Assembly: GCA_963710535.1 (NCBI GenBank)
Contig: CAVQAW010000008.1
Location: 577,225-641,224, forward strand
DNA from: Pelagihabitans sp963710535
GTDB taxonomy: Bacteria; Bacteroidota; Bacteroidia; Flavobacteriales; Flavobacteriaceae
Length of the DNA stretch: 64,000 nucleotides
Direction: 5' to 3'
Below the pieces are notes generated by a model, which had not been told where the DNA came from, made no database searches, and worked only from the letters and a program-made list of their open reading frames with translations. Positions 18,952-27,471 of the stretch are shown here, in pieces. Position 1 is the stretch's first letter. Every line of letters begins with the position of its first letter. The position numbers and the translations under genes were made by a program.

Positions 18952-19662
18952 CTAGGCCGGGTCTTGATAAGGCGTGTTCAGCAATTTGTCGTGCAGCGAT
19001 TTTAATTTTTTTGGAGGATACCCAAAATTGAACAGAAGCAGCAATAACATATTGGAAAGGTTGATGCGCAAATACGAGTTGTGATCGTATTTTCTTGAAG
19101 AAACGATCAAGTCGTTTTTGATGATGGTGTAGGGTACGCTTTTTCGCTTCATCCTTTTGAAAAACTCAAAATCTTCCATCAAGACCTGGTTCTCGTTAAA
19201 TCGGCCAATCTCGTCAAATACGCTTTTTTTGATAAAGAGACACTGATCGCCGCCGCCCGTAAAGAGGCCCTTTCTGGCCGTAAATGAACCATTGATTTTC
19301 AGTAAAAGACTGTCATTATCGAATCGATAGGAGAAAAAACCGGCCTCAAACCCCTGTTCCATGGCCTTGGCAATGTCAGTGAAGAATGCTTTTGGCGGCC
19401 GCACGTCGGCATGTAAGAACACCAAAACATCACCCTTGGCTATGGCCGCCCCATGGTTCATTTGTACTGCCCTACCCCGTTTCGGCGACTTGACAATATT
19501 GAACGGCCTTTCTTTGAGGTGGTAATCTGTTTCCTCCCCATTTACAGCATATAAAGACAAGATGATCTCCGTTGGTAACCTGCTTTCCATCGATGCCAAA
19601 AGGGGCAGCAATTTCTTGATGTTCTCGTTTTCTTGGTAAGCTGGTATAATAACTGAGATCAT
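18952..19662 (-). CDS. Glycosyltransferase family 2 (TIGR04283-like)
   Basis: A 236-residue cytosolic GT-A glycosyltransferase. It opens with MISVIIPAYQENENI, has the characteristic KSPKRGRAVQMNHGA segment and the metal-binding FLHADVRPP motif, and an acceptor-side EDFEFFKRMKR motif. This combination resembles the group named arsenosugar-biosynthesis glycosyltransferase TIGR04283, although the partners usually found next to it (TIGR04282, arsenosugar radical SAM) are absent here. The frame extends to an ATG at 19689, but nine residues before MISV are not family-like. The function is therefore a putative sugar transfer of unknown target. Confidence 0.85.
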   Translation of the reverse strand: MISVIIPAYQENENIKKLLPLLASMESRLPTEIILSLYAVNGEETDYHLKERPFNIVKSPKRGRAVQMNHGAAIAKGDVLVFLHADVRPPKAFFTDIAKAMEQGFEAGFFSYRFDNDSLLLKINGSFTARKGLFTGGGDQCLFIKKSVFDEIGRFNENQVLMEDFEFFKRMKRKSVPYTIIKNDLIVSSRKYDHNSYLRINLSNMLLLLLFNFGYPPKKLKSLHDKLLNTPYQDPA

Positions 19663-19832
19663 GGTCCCAAAATAAGATTTTTTACCCACTTAGGCTCAAT
19701 AGCCCATGAAGCAAGTTATTGACATAAACTTATATACACCATGTCTGAGAAAGTTTTTTTCGATTCAACGACTAATCGGTCGTTAGCTTATTGATAGGTA
19801 GCTACATGAAACGAAATCACAATCCAAGAACT

Positions 19833-20627
19833 ATGGCCATTCGAAATATTTACAAAGTATTGTTGTTTTCTTTATTCTTTTTGGGTTATACTTCCCACAG
19901 GGGACAGTCGCAAAGTACGGAAGTTGCAAAAACGGACTTCAATTTGCTTTCCGAACAATTTTTGGTAAAACTAAAAGCGAAGGAAGACACCAAATCCATT
20001 CGAGATCAACTTGCTGGGACCACCCTTGCCGATCTTGCTGCCAGCTTGGATACCGATGCGCAAAAGCTGGCCTTTTGGGTGAATATTTACAATGGCTACA
20101 TTCAACATGTCTTATTGGAAAATCCCGAATTGTACAACGACCGTCGTTCTTTCTTTGATATGGAACAGATTCCGATCGCGGGTACCACGGTATCGTTTTC
20201 CAAAATAGAACACGGCATCATTCGAAAATCGCAATGGCCGTTGGGATTGGGTTATGTAAGAAAATGGTTTCCGGATAAATTCGAAAGAAAACTAAGGGTA
20301 GACAAAAGGGATTACCGCATTCATTTTGCCCTAAATTGTGGTGCCAAAGATTGCCCGCCAGTGGCCATCTATTCGCCGGAACACCTTGAGGAACAGTTTG
20401 AGGAAGGCACGAAACGGTACTTGACCCGCACTTCAACCTATGCTGAAGGGCAAAACGAGGTGGCTGTCACTTCCCTGTTCAATTGGTTCAGGGGCGATTT
20501 TGGGGGCAAAAATGGGGTAAAACACATCTTGAAAGAGGTTGGTATCCTACCCAAAACCAAAAATATCGATCTGGTGTACAAAAACTACGATTGGACCTTG
20601 TCCTTGGACAACTTTATTGAACTTTAG
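19833..20627 (+). CDS. DUF547 domain-containing secreted protein
   Basis: A secreted protein of about 264 residues. From the ATG at 19833 there is a good signal peptide (IYKVLLFSLFFLGYTSHRGQSQ region), although ATGs at 19791 and 19806 are also in frame. DUF547 hallmarks are present: AFWVNIYNGYIQH (about 80), a His-Ile-Arg element in EHGIIRKSQWPLG and HFALNCGAKDCPP. The conserved His, Asn and Cys residues hint at a papain-like or transglutaminase-like fold, but no activity has been shown for the family as far as I know. It stands alone between divergent neighbours. Confidence 0.85.
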   Translation: MAIRNIYKVLLFSLFFLGYTSHRGQSQSTEVAKTDFNLLSEQFLVKLKAKEDTKSIRDQLAGTTLADLAASLDTDAQKLAFWVNIYNGYIQHVLLENPELYNDRRSFFDMEQIPIAGTTVSFSKIEHGIIRKSQWPLGLGYVRKWFPDKFERKLRVDKRDYRIHFALNCGAKDCPPVAIYSPEHLEEQFEEGTKRYLTRTSTYAEGQNEVAVTSLFNWFRGDFGGKNGVKHILKEVGILPKTKNIDLVYKNYDWTLSLDNFIEL

Positions 20628-20741
20628 CCTCTCCTTGCCCGCTTGCGGAAACCCTCGGGAAAAGGGAAATGGCTGATGGGTTTGGGTTGCCATTAAAGAT
20701 TACCAGGAATCTTGGCTGTATTGAACAGACTTCCCAAAAGT

Positions 20742-20849
20742 CTATTTCTTGCTATCGAGGGTTTTTTTTAAGGCTTTAGAAGCCGCAAAAACCTTGTACA
20801 ACAATGCACACATGATGGTTATCCAAAGAAAAAACAGAAGGTATTCCAT
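20742..20849 (-). CDS. Putative 35-residue single-pass membrane peptide
   Basis: An ATG at 20849 opens a 35-codon frame with one hydrophobic helix (MEYLLFFLWITIMCALLYKV) followed by a short basic tail containing four lysines and ending in DSKK. The short acidic N-terminus and lysine-rich tail would place the tail in the cytosol. I do not recognise a family. It lies in the 480-base gap between the DUF547 gene and the TPR lipoprotein. The evidence is only the amphipathic design and an otherwise empty gap. Confidence 0.4.
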   Translation of the reverse strand: MEYLLFFLWITIMCALLYKVFAASKALKKTLDSKK

Positions 20850-21001
20850 AGCGTTCCAGGAATTAGTAATAAGGTTAAGTAAATCTTCAACAAAAATTCA
20901 GTAACACTTGGGGCGTCAGAATCTTAAGGTTGCTCGTATTGGGTAAATATAATGGATCATCCCATAATATCCTAAAAGCGATGGGGGAAAGTGAAGTGGC
21001 C

Positions 21002-21034
21002 AAAAAAAAACACCATGGCCAAATGGCCACGGTG
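21002..21034 (-). terminator. Rho-independent terminator of the DUF4331-TPR operon
   Basis: Read on the minus strand, a 10-bp stem (21025-21034 with 21011-21020, one G-T pair) and 4-base loop are followed by nine T. It lies about 75 bases after the TPR gene stop. Confidence 0.8.
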
Positions 21035-21110
21035 CTTTTCAAACAACCAACCTAAAACACCACTGAAAATGAATTTTTGTGAATTTTCAAATGCATTTGT
21101 TCGAGTATTG

Positions 21111-22388
21111 CTACAGCCTCGATATGGGCTCCGCCATCTGTGGGCCCAGTTCATAGATGGCCCCGTTCAATTCTTCTTTTAACTGCGTGGCCCGGGCATG
21201 GTTTCCCGAAGCCTTGTAAATTTCAGCGATACGGTAATGTATGCTGGGCTCCGCCGATTGGCCCTCGATATGTTTCTCCACGATGTGGAGGGCTTTGGAC
21301 AATTCGCCCATTTTAAAATAGGTATAGGCCAGCAGGCTGTACGATTCCGGAGTAGGCCTGTTGTCGACCTCCCTTTTCGCCAACCCAAGGGCTTTTTCAA
21401 ATTGCCCGGTTCGATCCAGATATACCGAAATGTTGTAGGCGTTGTACATGTCGCCATAAGCAGGATCTTCAATCAGTTTCAAATACTTGTCGAGATTGAC
21501 CAGACTTTCCCATTGATCCCCTTGATATTCAGCAATCTCCGACTTCAATAGGTAGTAATCAGGAGCATGATGGTTTTCAATGATCGAATCGAGGATACGC
21601 ATGGCCTCATTGGGGTTCTTTTCGTAGGAAAAAACGATCCATGCAATTCCTTTTTTGGCATAGTCGTTCTGGGGGTCGATGGCCAGCGATTTGAGATAAT
21701 GATCATAGCTTTCCCCGATACGTCCGGCGTGCCCATAGTAATCGGCTATATTGGTATTACACCATAACATCAGATCCTTGTTTTTGGCGCTTTCGGCCTT
21801 GGCCAAGGCCTTCTCCATCAATCGGATGGTCTGATCCAAATCGCCTAGATGGTCGTTCCATTTTGCCAATCGAATGAGGTAGCCAAAATCGGAGAAGTTG
21901 GCGATACTGTCTAAATAGGATTCCGCCTCACCATAATTGCCCAATTCCATGTGAAGGTCGAACAGCAAGCTGTGCGTTGCGTTGACATCACTACCCAGGG
22001 TCCTTGCCGAGTCGGCCAGCACCAATGCTTCCTTAAAACGGTGTTGGGAAATATAGTTCCTCGCGAGGGCGCGGAAATAGCCGGCTTTGCCAATGGCAGC
22101 AATCTTTACGGCTCTTTGCAAGGCCTTTTCGGCTTTTTTCAGATATTGGATATCGCCTGTTTGCTGAAAATATCGGTTGTATTCGCCACCTACGATACCA
22201 AAACTCAATAGTTGCATACTATCTTCTTTGATTTTGGAATTCCATAATTCAAAATACTTGGAAGTGGTTTTCACCGGTTCCGATCCCAGGAAAACGTTAT
22301 AATCTTCATTGTTGGAAATCAATGTGCGCTCCTTTTCATTGCATGAGATAAAGGCCAAAAGGATTGCCATCATTAGTAATTGTTTCAT
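21111..22388 (-). CDS. Tetratricopeptide-repeat lipoprotein
   Basis: A 425-residue lipoprotein (AFISCNE) that is almost entirely helical TPR repeats from about residue 75 to 410, for example YFRALARNYISQHRFKEALV and SYSLLAYTYFKMGELSKAL. Such proteins are scaffolds. It is the last gene of a minus-strand set after two DUF4331 proteins, separated from them by an internal hairpin. This association suggests a shared envelope complex, but that is inference. Confidence 0.88.
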   Translation of the reverse strand: MKQLLMMAILLAFISCNEKERTLISNNEDYNVFLGSEPVKTTSKYFELWNSKIKEDSMQLLSFGIVGGEYNRYFQQTGDIQYLKKAEKALQRAVKIAAIGKAGYFRALARNYISQHRFKEALVLADSARTLGSDVNATHSLLFDLHMELGNYGEAESYLDSIANFSDFGYLIRLAKWNDHLGDLDQTIRLMEKALAKAESAKNKDLMLWCNTNIADYYGHAGRIGESYDHYLKSLAIDPQNDYAKKGIAWIVFSYEKNPNEAMRILDSIIENHHAPDYYLLKSEIAEYQGDQWESLVNLDKYLKLIEDPAYGDMYNAYNISVYLDRTGQFEKALGLAKREVDNRPTPESYSLLAYTYFKMGELSKALHIVEKHIEGQSAEPSIHYRIAEIYKASGNHARATQLKEELNGAIYELGPQMAEPISRL

Positions 22389-22421
22389 CTTTTCAATTTT
22401 TTAGGGATGATCGTTTTAATT

Positions 22422-22456
22422 AAAAGGGGAGGACTTTGGGCAATCCCCCCCCTTTT
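22422..22456 (-). terminator. Hairpin between the DUF4331 and TPR genes
   Basis: AAAAGGGG at 22422-22429 pairs with CCCCTTTT at 22449-22456, extended inward by two further G-C pairs beyond one mismatch. Either strand ends in a T-run. It could attenuate transcription into the TPR gene. It contains a C8 run that may be length-variable. Confidence 0.45.
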
Positions 22457-22475
22457 TTACTCCTTTTTCATAGAC

Positions 22476-23255
22476 TTATTGAGGAGCCCCTAGATAAGGG
22501 AAAGTAGTAGCTATTTCTGCAGTGATCCCGACCCCGTCGGAGGTGAGGCGTGGCAAGTCGGCCATCCCGTCCCCGTTGGTATCTTGCCCGCTGAAGCGAT
22601 CGCCGGTATTGCCGCCGAACAGCAAAATCAGGGACACATCGATAATATCGTCATTGGGATTTCTGCCTGTCAGGGCCACTTCATCACCGTCGGGCACCAA
22701 AACACTGCCATCCATGTTGGCATCGGTACCGGGGTCAAAATAGGTAGTGGGCAGATTGGGTGCCACTTCCAGAACATCGGAGGCCAAATAGCCTGTAAGC
22801 GCTGCCGCGTCGAGGCCCAGAATGTTGTTTTCGTAATTCACGGCCATGGGATCTAGTCCCAAAAGCTCGGCATATACATCATGGTACTGCTCTAAGCGTG
22901 CTTCGTACCCCGCTTGAAAAGTAGCGCCCATTTCGGAAGGGATAGCAACATTTTGAGCGTCTTTCACACTGGGTTGCCCCTGTATATCAAATCCCAAAAC
23001 TGTATTGATACCAGGTCTTCCCATATGGTCGACCTGAACAAATGTCCCTGAGAAATCCGGATCTCCACCTTGCGCGTCGCAAGGGGCACAGGAAGACCCG
23101 CCACAGTCGATCCCGGTTTCGGTCCCATTCATGATTCCGTCGGCACAGGTTGCCTGGACCATATCGGGCATTCCATTGTCGTCTTTATTGCATGCCGCCA
23201 ATATCGTTAAAGCGCATAGGCTTAATAACAAGTGTTTCATTTTGAATTGTTTCAT
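22476..23255 (-). CDS. DUF4331-like lipoprotein with cysteine-rich N-terminus
   Basis: A 259-residue lipoprotein (TILAACNKD). Just after the lipid anchor is a six-Cys motif running from CADGIMNGTE to GSSCAPC, a pattern common in Bacteroidetes surface proteins. The rest resembles the C-terminal part of DUF4331 proteins (FVQVDHMGRPGINTVL, LTGRNPNDDIIDVSLILLFG). Two acidic loops (DANMDGS and DTNGDGMADL) look like calcium sites. The ATG at 23240 (MKHLLLSLC) is an alternative start. It lies 22 bases after the first DUF4331 gene, so they are surely one operon and may form one functional unit split in two. Confidence 0.82.
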   Translation of the reverse strand: MKQFKMKHLLLSLCALTILAACNKDDNGMPDMVQATCADGIMNGTETGIDCGGSSCAPCDAQGGDPDFSGTFVQVDHMGRPGINTVLGFDIQGQPSVKDAQNVAIPSEMGATFQAGYEARLEQYHDVYAELLGLDPMAVNYENNILGLDAAALTGYLASDVLEVAPNLPTTYFDPGTDANMDGSVLVPDGDEVALTGRNPNDDIIDVSLILLFGGNTGDRFSGQDTNGDGMADLPRLTSDGVGITAEIATTFPYLGAPQ

Positions 23256-23277
23256 TTTTTCTGTTTTTAAAAATTTA

Positions 23278-23958
23278 TTATTGTTTTTTGTTCGTGGTCA
23301 CCCAAGTTTTGTAAACGTTCAGTCCCAAGGCGTTCATTCCTGTGGTTTCGCCCAAAAGGCTGTTCGGTATTTCCACAATGATCGACATGGTATTGGCACC
23401 GGCAAAGGTGTTTTCAGCTTCCCCAGCTGGTTTGAATCCCCCGGGAGCCATGCCACCTTTCACCGCATTGAATTGGAAAAAGTCAAAAAAGAAGGGATCC
23501 TGACGGGGCCCGGCAAACAGAGACACCCCATCTGCAGTAGTTTGGGTAATGGCCGTCGCAGCTGAAATATCGACACTCCCCAAAGGAGAATCGACCAGCA
23601 CCTGGCCAGAGGTTCCGGTTTGTGAAGGGGCGGCCGGACCAAAAAAGTACATTTTCCCATCTCTTGGAATGGCCTGAATGACCAGGTCTTCCACCAAATC
23701 ATTATCGGTATCGATATTGATTTCGGTTAGCACGTCTTCGTCAAAGGTACCGTAAGCCAAATCGGGCAGTACGTTCGATTGCATATCGACGATAAAAACG
23801 GTGTTGTCTGAACCAGGTGAAGGTTCGAACGCAAAAAAGTCCGCGATATCTGCGGTGGTTCCCATGGAGGAAGGGGCGTCGATGTGATCAGCCGCTATCA
23901 ATGCGATACCAACCACTACCAGGGATGAGATTCCAATTAAAAGCTTTGTTTTTTTCAT
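23278..23958 (-). CDS. DUF4331 family exported protein
   Basis: A 226-residue protein with an N-terminal membrane or signal segment and the typical DUF4331 opening ADHIDAPSSMGTTADIADFF, followed by VFIVDMQSN, NIDTDNDLVEDLVIQ and a late SIIVEIPNSLLG. DUF4331 proteins are predicted beta-rich surface proteins of unknown function. It starts the minus-strand set that continues with a second DUF4331-like lipoprotein and a TPR lipoprotein. Confidence 0.85.
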   Translation of the reverse strand: MKKTKLLIGISSLVVVGIALIAADHIDAPSSMGTTADIADFFAFEPSPGSDNTVFIVDMQSNVLPDLAYGTFDEDVLTEINIDTDNDLVEDLVIQAIPRDGKMYFFGPAAPSQTGTSGQVLVDSPLGSVDISAATAITQTTADGVSLFAGPRQDPFFFDFFQFNAVKGGMAPGGFKPAGEAENTFAGANTMSIIVEIPNSLLGETTGMNALGLNVYKTWVTTNKKQ

Positions 23959-24215
23959 TTTAAATTGATTTAAATGTTAGATGAATATTTCAACATTAAT
24001 TACGAGGTTTGATCTGGAGGGTTTGGTCTTAAATGTTAATTTTTTGTTAAAGAAATTCAACGGCCCAAATCCTTGAAGTTTGTCCATTTTGAAGTTGGAA
24101 CAGAGGTGTTAAGCGGCGCATGGAGGAATTGCAGTACGGTGCGCACGGTCAGGGGAACAGAACCCAAGGGCGGTAATTAGTGGGGCCTCTTATTCGATAT
24201 AAAGTGTTTTTGCAG

Positions 24216-24223
24216 TATTTTCG
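24216..24223 (+). promoter_or_regulatory. Weak -7-like element before the LETM1-related gene
   Basis: TATTTTCG matches TAnnTTTG at 7 of 8 positions and lies 23 bases before the ATG at 24247. At the upstream position there is TTC instead of TTG. Confidence 0.3.
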
Positions 24224-24246
24224 CGCCTTAAACCCATAAGCACGAT

Positions 24247-25434
24247 ATGAACCCCTCCTCTGCCGGTTGGATTGAAAAATTCGGATCGCTGGTACATGAT
24301 CATCAGCATGCATATGCCGATTTTCGGGATTTGTATACCGGACTCAAGAAGACCGGATTCGTATATGGACTCAATACCAAGATTCCCCGTTTCATCAAGG
24401 TAGAACATAGCCTTACGGAAGATGAGAAAGCAAAAATAAACTTGCTCACTGCTTTATACTATACCTATCGGATAGAGCTCGAGCAAACCGATTTCACGGT
24501 CTTTATGAATAAGATCTTTGCCTTTTACAAAGACCTCAACCGCAATCAAATTTCCTTTATCAGCCAACTATTCACCGGTAAAAAAACCTCTGCCCGATTG
24601 GAAAAGCTGATCGACTCCAGGGTATACCTTGCCGACAATGTCATCAGCAAGACCTTTAACAGCATTATTACCAATTCCCTCTTGTTTATCGATGTGCTGC
24701 TTTTCAAGCGTTATCTCAAAGAGGTGACGGGCATGCAACAACGCGCCCAAATCCTCGAATACATCACTATCAACATTACCTATCACGCCCTCAACGCCAA
24801 GGAAAAAAACAAGAGCGATGAGAAATTGGCCCAACTTTTCGCTTCAAGTCTGACCTATATCGATAGTGAGGCGAAGGATTTTGATGGTTCCTATCGCGAA
24901 ATGCTGCTGAAAAACCACAGCCTTTGGGAAAATCATTATTTTCTTGATGTGGCCTGTTTAACGGTTTGGGAAGACCAATCCCTCGACTACAAGGAATCCG
25001 GATTTATCTTCGGCATCGGGAAAGATCTCGGTTTCGAGGAAAAGCAGATAGCCCTTTCTTTGGATGAAATCACTTCCTTTTTTGAAAAGAACGCGAAGCA
25101 TATCCCCTTTTTGAAAGACAAGAATCTGGCCTTGCAAGTGTATGACAGCATGTCGAAAATCGTAAAAAAATTGATTTTACGGAATAGCAAACGTCTTCAA
25201 AAAGAGCTCTCGGATAGCAAAGAATTGGTGGCCCTTATTTCCAAAGCCACCACCAAAGACCTCAGTCCTGAAGAAAAGAAAAAAATGCAGTTGCAGTTGA
25301 TCGACATCTTTAAGAGCATTCCCTCCCTTGCGATTTTTATTCTTCCCGGCGGTGCGGTTTTATTGCCGATTTTTATTAAATTAATACCGAAGTTATTGCC
25401 ATCGACTTTTGATGACAACCGTATTGAAAAGTAG
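24247..25434 (+). CDS. LETM1-related biofilm-associated protein
   Basis: A 395-residue mostly helical protein. The C-terminal IFKSIPSLAIFILPGGAVLLPIF membrane segment is the LETM1-like part, as in mitochondrial LETM1 proteins, and the long soluble N-terminal region (about 1-340) matches the Flavobacteria-specific group annotated as LETM1-related biofilm-associated protein. That name comes from a phenotype reported for homologues; the molecular role is unknown. It is convergent with the LytTR operon on its right. Confidence 0.85.
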   Translation: MNPSSAGWIEKFGSLVHDHQHAYADFRDLYTGLKKTGFVYGLNTKIPRFIKVEHSLTEDEKAKINLLTALYYTYRIELEQTDFTVFMNKIFAFYKDLNRNQISFISQLFTGKKTSARLEKLIDSRVYLADNVISKTFNSIITNSLLFIDVLLFKRYLKEVTGMQQRAQILEYITINITYHALNAKEKNKSDEKLAQLFASSLTYIDSEAKDFDGSYREMLLKNHSLWENHYFLDVACLTVWEDQSLDYKESGFIFGIGKDLGFEEKQIALSLDEITSFFEKNAKHIPFLKDKNLALQVYDSMSKIVKKLILRNSKRLQKELSDSKELVALISKATTKDLSPEEKKKMQLQLIDIFKSIPSLAIFILPGGAVLLPIFIKLIPKLLPSTFDDNRIEK

Positions 25435-25514
25435 GTTATTTCTTACTTTTTAAGTACTATAAGAAATATCTATAGCTAATGTTATTATCTTGTATACCAG
25501 ATATTTAAATGCCA

Positions 25515-26270
25515 TTATTCTAACCATGACTTGAAGTCACGTACCCTTTCCCTGCTTACGATTATTTCCTGCTCCGAAAACCGGTTCAACTTGATTTGGA
25601 GCCTTGAATTGGTGTAGGAAACAATGTCTTTGATGTGATGTACATTGATATAAAATTTCCGACTGATCCGAAAAAATGTTTTGGGTTCCAGTTCGGTTTC
25701 GAGGTTTTCCAAAGTGGTCTCCAATAAATAATTTCGGCCATCGGCCGTGGCGGCATAGGTGCCTTTGTTCTCACTATAAAAACACTCCACCTCGTCGGCA
25801 TTGATAATTTTGAGGTGCTGCCCTACCCTGACGGTAAATCTTTTTTTGTATTCCCTTTCCAAGGGGTTCACCAATAATTTTTTGATGTCCTCAAAATCCA
25901 ATGCCAGTTTTTGCGCTGGGGGTTTCAGGCTTCTGAATTTTTTAACGGCTGCTTCCAGTTCTTCGTCATCGATGGGTTTCAACAAATAGTCGACACTATT
26001 CAATTTAAATGCCTGTAGGGCATATTCATCATAGGCCGTCGTGAAGATGATGGCGCTGCGAACCTCGACCTGCTCAAAAATCTCGAAGGAGAGTCCATCG
26101 GAAAGCTGAATGTCCAAAAAAATAAGGTCTGGGTGTTGGTGTTTCCCAAACCAATCAACGGCCTCTTCCACCGAATACAGTAGGGTGGTCACTTCTACGC
26201 CCAGATCTTCCAAAAGTCGTGCTAGGCGTCTTGCGGCCGGTTTCTCGTCTTCAATGATGATGGTTTTCAT
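25515..26270 (-). CDS. LytTR-family response regulator
   Basis: A 251-residue response regulator. The receiver domain (1-120) has the acidic pair in IIEDEKPAARR, the phospho-acceptor Asp in LIFLDIQLSDG (about 54), Thr in FTTAYDEYA and Lys in LLKPIDD. The C-terminal LytTR DNA-binding domain (about 145-250) has the FTVRVGQHLKII entry and FFRISRKFYINVHHIKDI. It ends a minus-strand operon whose LytS-type kinase (27472-28809) is the obvious partner, separated by three 2TM-domain genes. Confidence 0.93.
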   Translation of the reverse strand: MKTIIIEDEKPAARRLARLLEDLGVEVTTLLYSVEEAVDWFGKHQHPDLIFLDIQLSDGLSFEIFEQVEVRSAIIFTTAYDEYALQAFKLNSVDYLLKPIDDEELEAAVKKFRSLKPPAQKLALDFEDIKKLLVNPLEREYKKRFTVRVGQHLKIINADEVECFYSENKGTYAATADGRNYLLETTLENLETELEPKTFFRISRKFYINVHHIKDIVSYTNSRLQIKLNRFSEQEIIVSRERVRDFKSWLE

Positions 26271-26303
26271 AGTCTTGGCTAGGTTTTGGCTTTCGTTTCG
26301 CGA

Positions 26304-26633
26304 TTATTGATCTTCTTCCATGAACTTGCGCATCTGCCGTTCTTCCCATCGTTTTAGGAAGTTCGATTTGCCCCTGAACACAAAAAAGGCAGCAACCAAC
26401 AAAATAAGGCCCCATAAGATGGGTACGAAGAAAATGTTCCATTCTACCCAATTCAAAACGTCGGGATCCTTGATTCCTTTGGATTCGACCCATCGCAATA
26501 GGTTCCCTTTGAGCAACAATATCAGTGCGCTCCCCAAAACAAACAAAATAAGGTGGGCATAATAATCCTTGATGCGATCGATTCTTTTTCGTGCCTTGAT
26601 ATAACTTTCCATCTCTTTTAATTGCTTTTCCAT
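26304..26633 (-). CDS. 2TM domain-containing membrane protein
   Basis: A 109-residue protein: a charged N-terminal helix (MESYIKARKRIDRIKDYY), two membrane helices (about 30-47 and 68-87), and a C-terminal FLKRWEERQMRKFMEEDQ motif, the signature of the Bacteroidetes 2TM domain. Its ATG overlaps the stop of the preceding 2TM gene (TAATG), which indicates coupled translation. It is one of four such domains in this operon and probably associates with the kinase membrane part. It is the most divergent of the set. Confidence 0.85.
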   Translation of the reverse strand: MEKQLKEMESYIKARKRIDRIKDYYAHLILFVLGSALILLLKGNLLRWVESKGIKDPDVLNWVEWNIFFVPILWGLILLVAAFFVFRGKSNFLKRWEERQMRKFMEEDQ

Positions 26634-26962
26634 TATTCAAATCTTTCCGCTTCCTTGCGTTCTTCCTCCATGTACTTACGGATCTGGCGCTCTTCCCAAT
26701 CCTTGTTGAAAAAGGGGTTGTACGAAAATACCTTGGCGGCATGGAATGCTAGACCGATGCCCCAAAATAGCCATACCGCGAAGGTACCGAAATCAAAAAA
26801 CGCATCGGTAAAGGCTTCCCCGTTCTCGACATTGCGTACTATTTTAGTAATACTGATGACCGAATTCACCACCAAATAAACGGCAAAGTGCCAGTAAAAA
26901 CCCTTGAGCTCTTCCACCCGTTTCTTCGCCCTGAGCTGCTTGTCAATATTATTGGTTTCCAT
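26633..26962 (-). CDS. 2TM domain-containing membrane protein
   Basis: A 109-residue protein from the ATG at 26962 (METNNIDKQLRAKKRVEEL); the frame extends to 27016 without a plausible start context. Two membrane helices (about 24-45 and 62-82) are framed by the KKRVEELKGFYWH entry and FNKDWEERQIRKYMEEERKE exit that define the 2TM family. It overlaps the next gene by one base. No catalytic residues are present; a structural or signalling-accessory role is likely. Confidence 0.85.
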   Translation of the reverse strand: METNNIDKQLRAKKRVEELKGFYWHFAVYLVVNSVISITKIVRNVENGEAFTDAFFDFGTFAVWLFWGIGLAFHAAKVFSYNPFFNKDWEERQIRKYMEEERKEAERFE

Positions 26963-27006
26963 TTTTGATGTTTTTATTGATTTGTAATTGAACCTTCTTG
27001 TGATAA

Positions 27007-27309
27007 TCACTCCCACCGGTTTCGCTGGTCATCATTGTTCATATACTCTTTGATCTTGCGCTCCTCCCAATCCTTTCCGAAAAAAGGGTTGAGCCCAAAA
27101 GTTCTGATGGCCTGAAAAATCAGCCCCAGACCCCAGCCAAACGCGGCCCATAAAAACCAGGGATACCGCCATTCATCAAGGTAATAGTTCAAACCTCCCA
27201 AGAAGGAAATGACCACAACGTAGGAGATTAAACTGGTATAGAATTTTTTTACGCATTCTACGCGTTCCTTGGCGCGCAAGTACTTGTTTTCTTTATCTGA
27301 ATAGTCCAT
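27007..27309 (-). CDS. 2TM domain-containing membrane protein
   Basis: A 100-residue protein from the ATG at 27309 (MDYSDKENKYLRAKERVE). It has the same plan as its neighbours: an amphipathic entry helix, two membrane helices, and a FFGKDWEERKIKEYM exit motif. A C-terminal NDDQRNRWE tail is polar. It lies about 160 bases downstream of the kinase gene, in a gap without another gene. Together with the next two genes it forms a tandem 2TM series between the kinase and its regulator. Confidence 0.85.
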   Translation of the reverse strand: MDYSDKENKYLRAKERVECVKKFYTSLISYVVVISFLGGLNYYLDEWRYPWFLWAAFGWGLGLIFQAIRTFGLNPFFGKDWEERKIKEYMNNDDQRNRWE

Positions 27310-27471
27310 TTTGTTACATTTTATTTGTTGAACCAAATTTCCGGATCTTTGACAATCTATCTAAATATGATTTTCTGAATTGTTTATTTTCAGGGATGGA
27401 TCGTATCCTTTCCATTCCGGTTCATTTTAATGGAATATGATTTCCCGACGATCATTGGTTCCCTTAGTCGG

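Noticed and set aside
25427..25450. A 7-bp A/T-rich hairpin after the LETM1-related gene, considered as a terminator
   Set aside because: Weak stem with only one G-C pair and no U-tract beyond the stem itself; may be chance.
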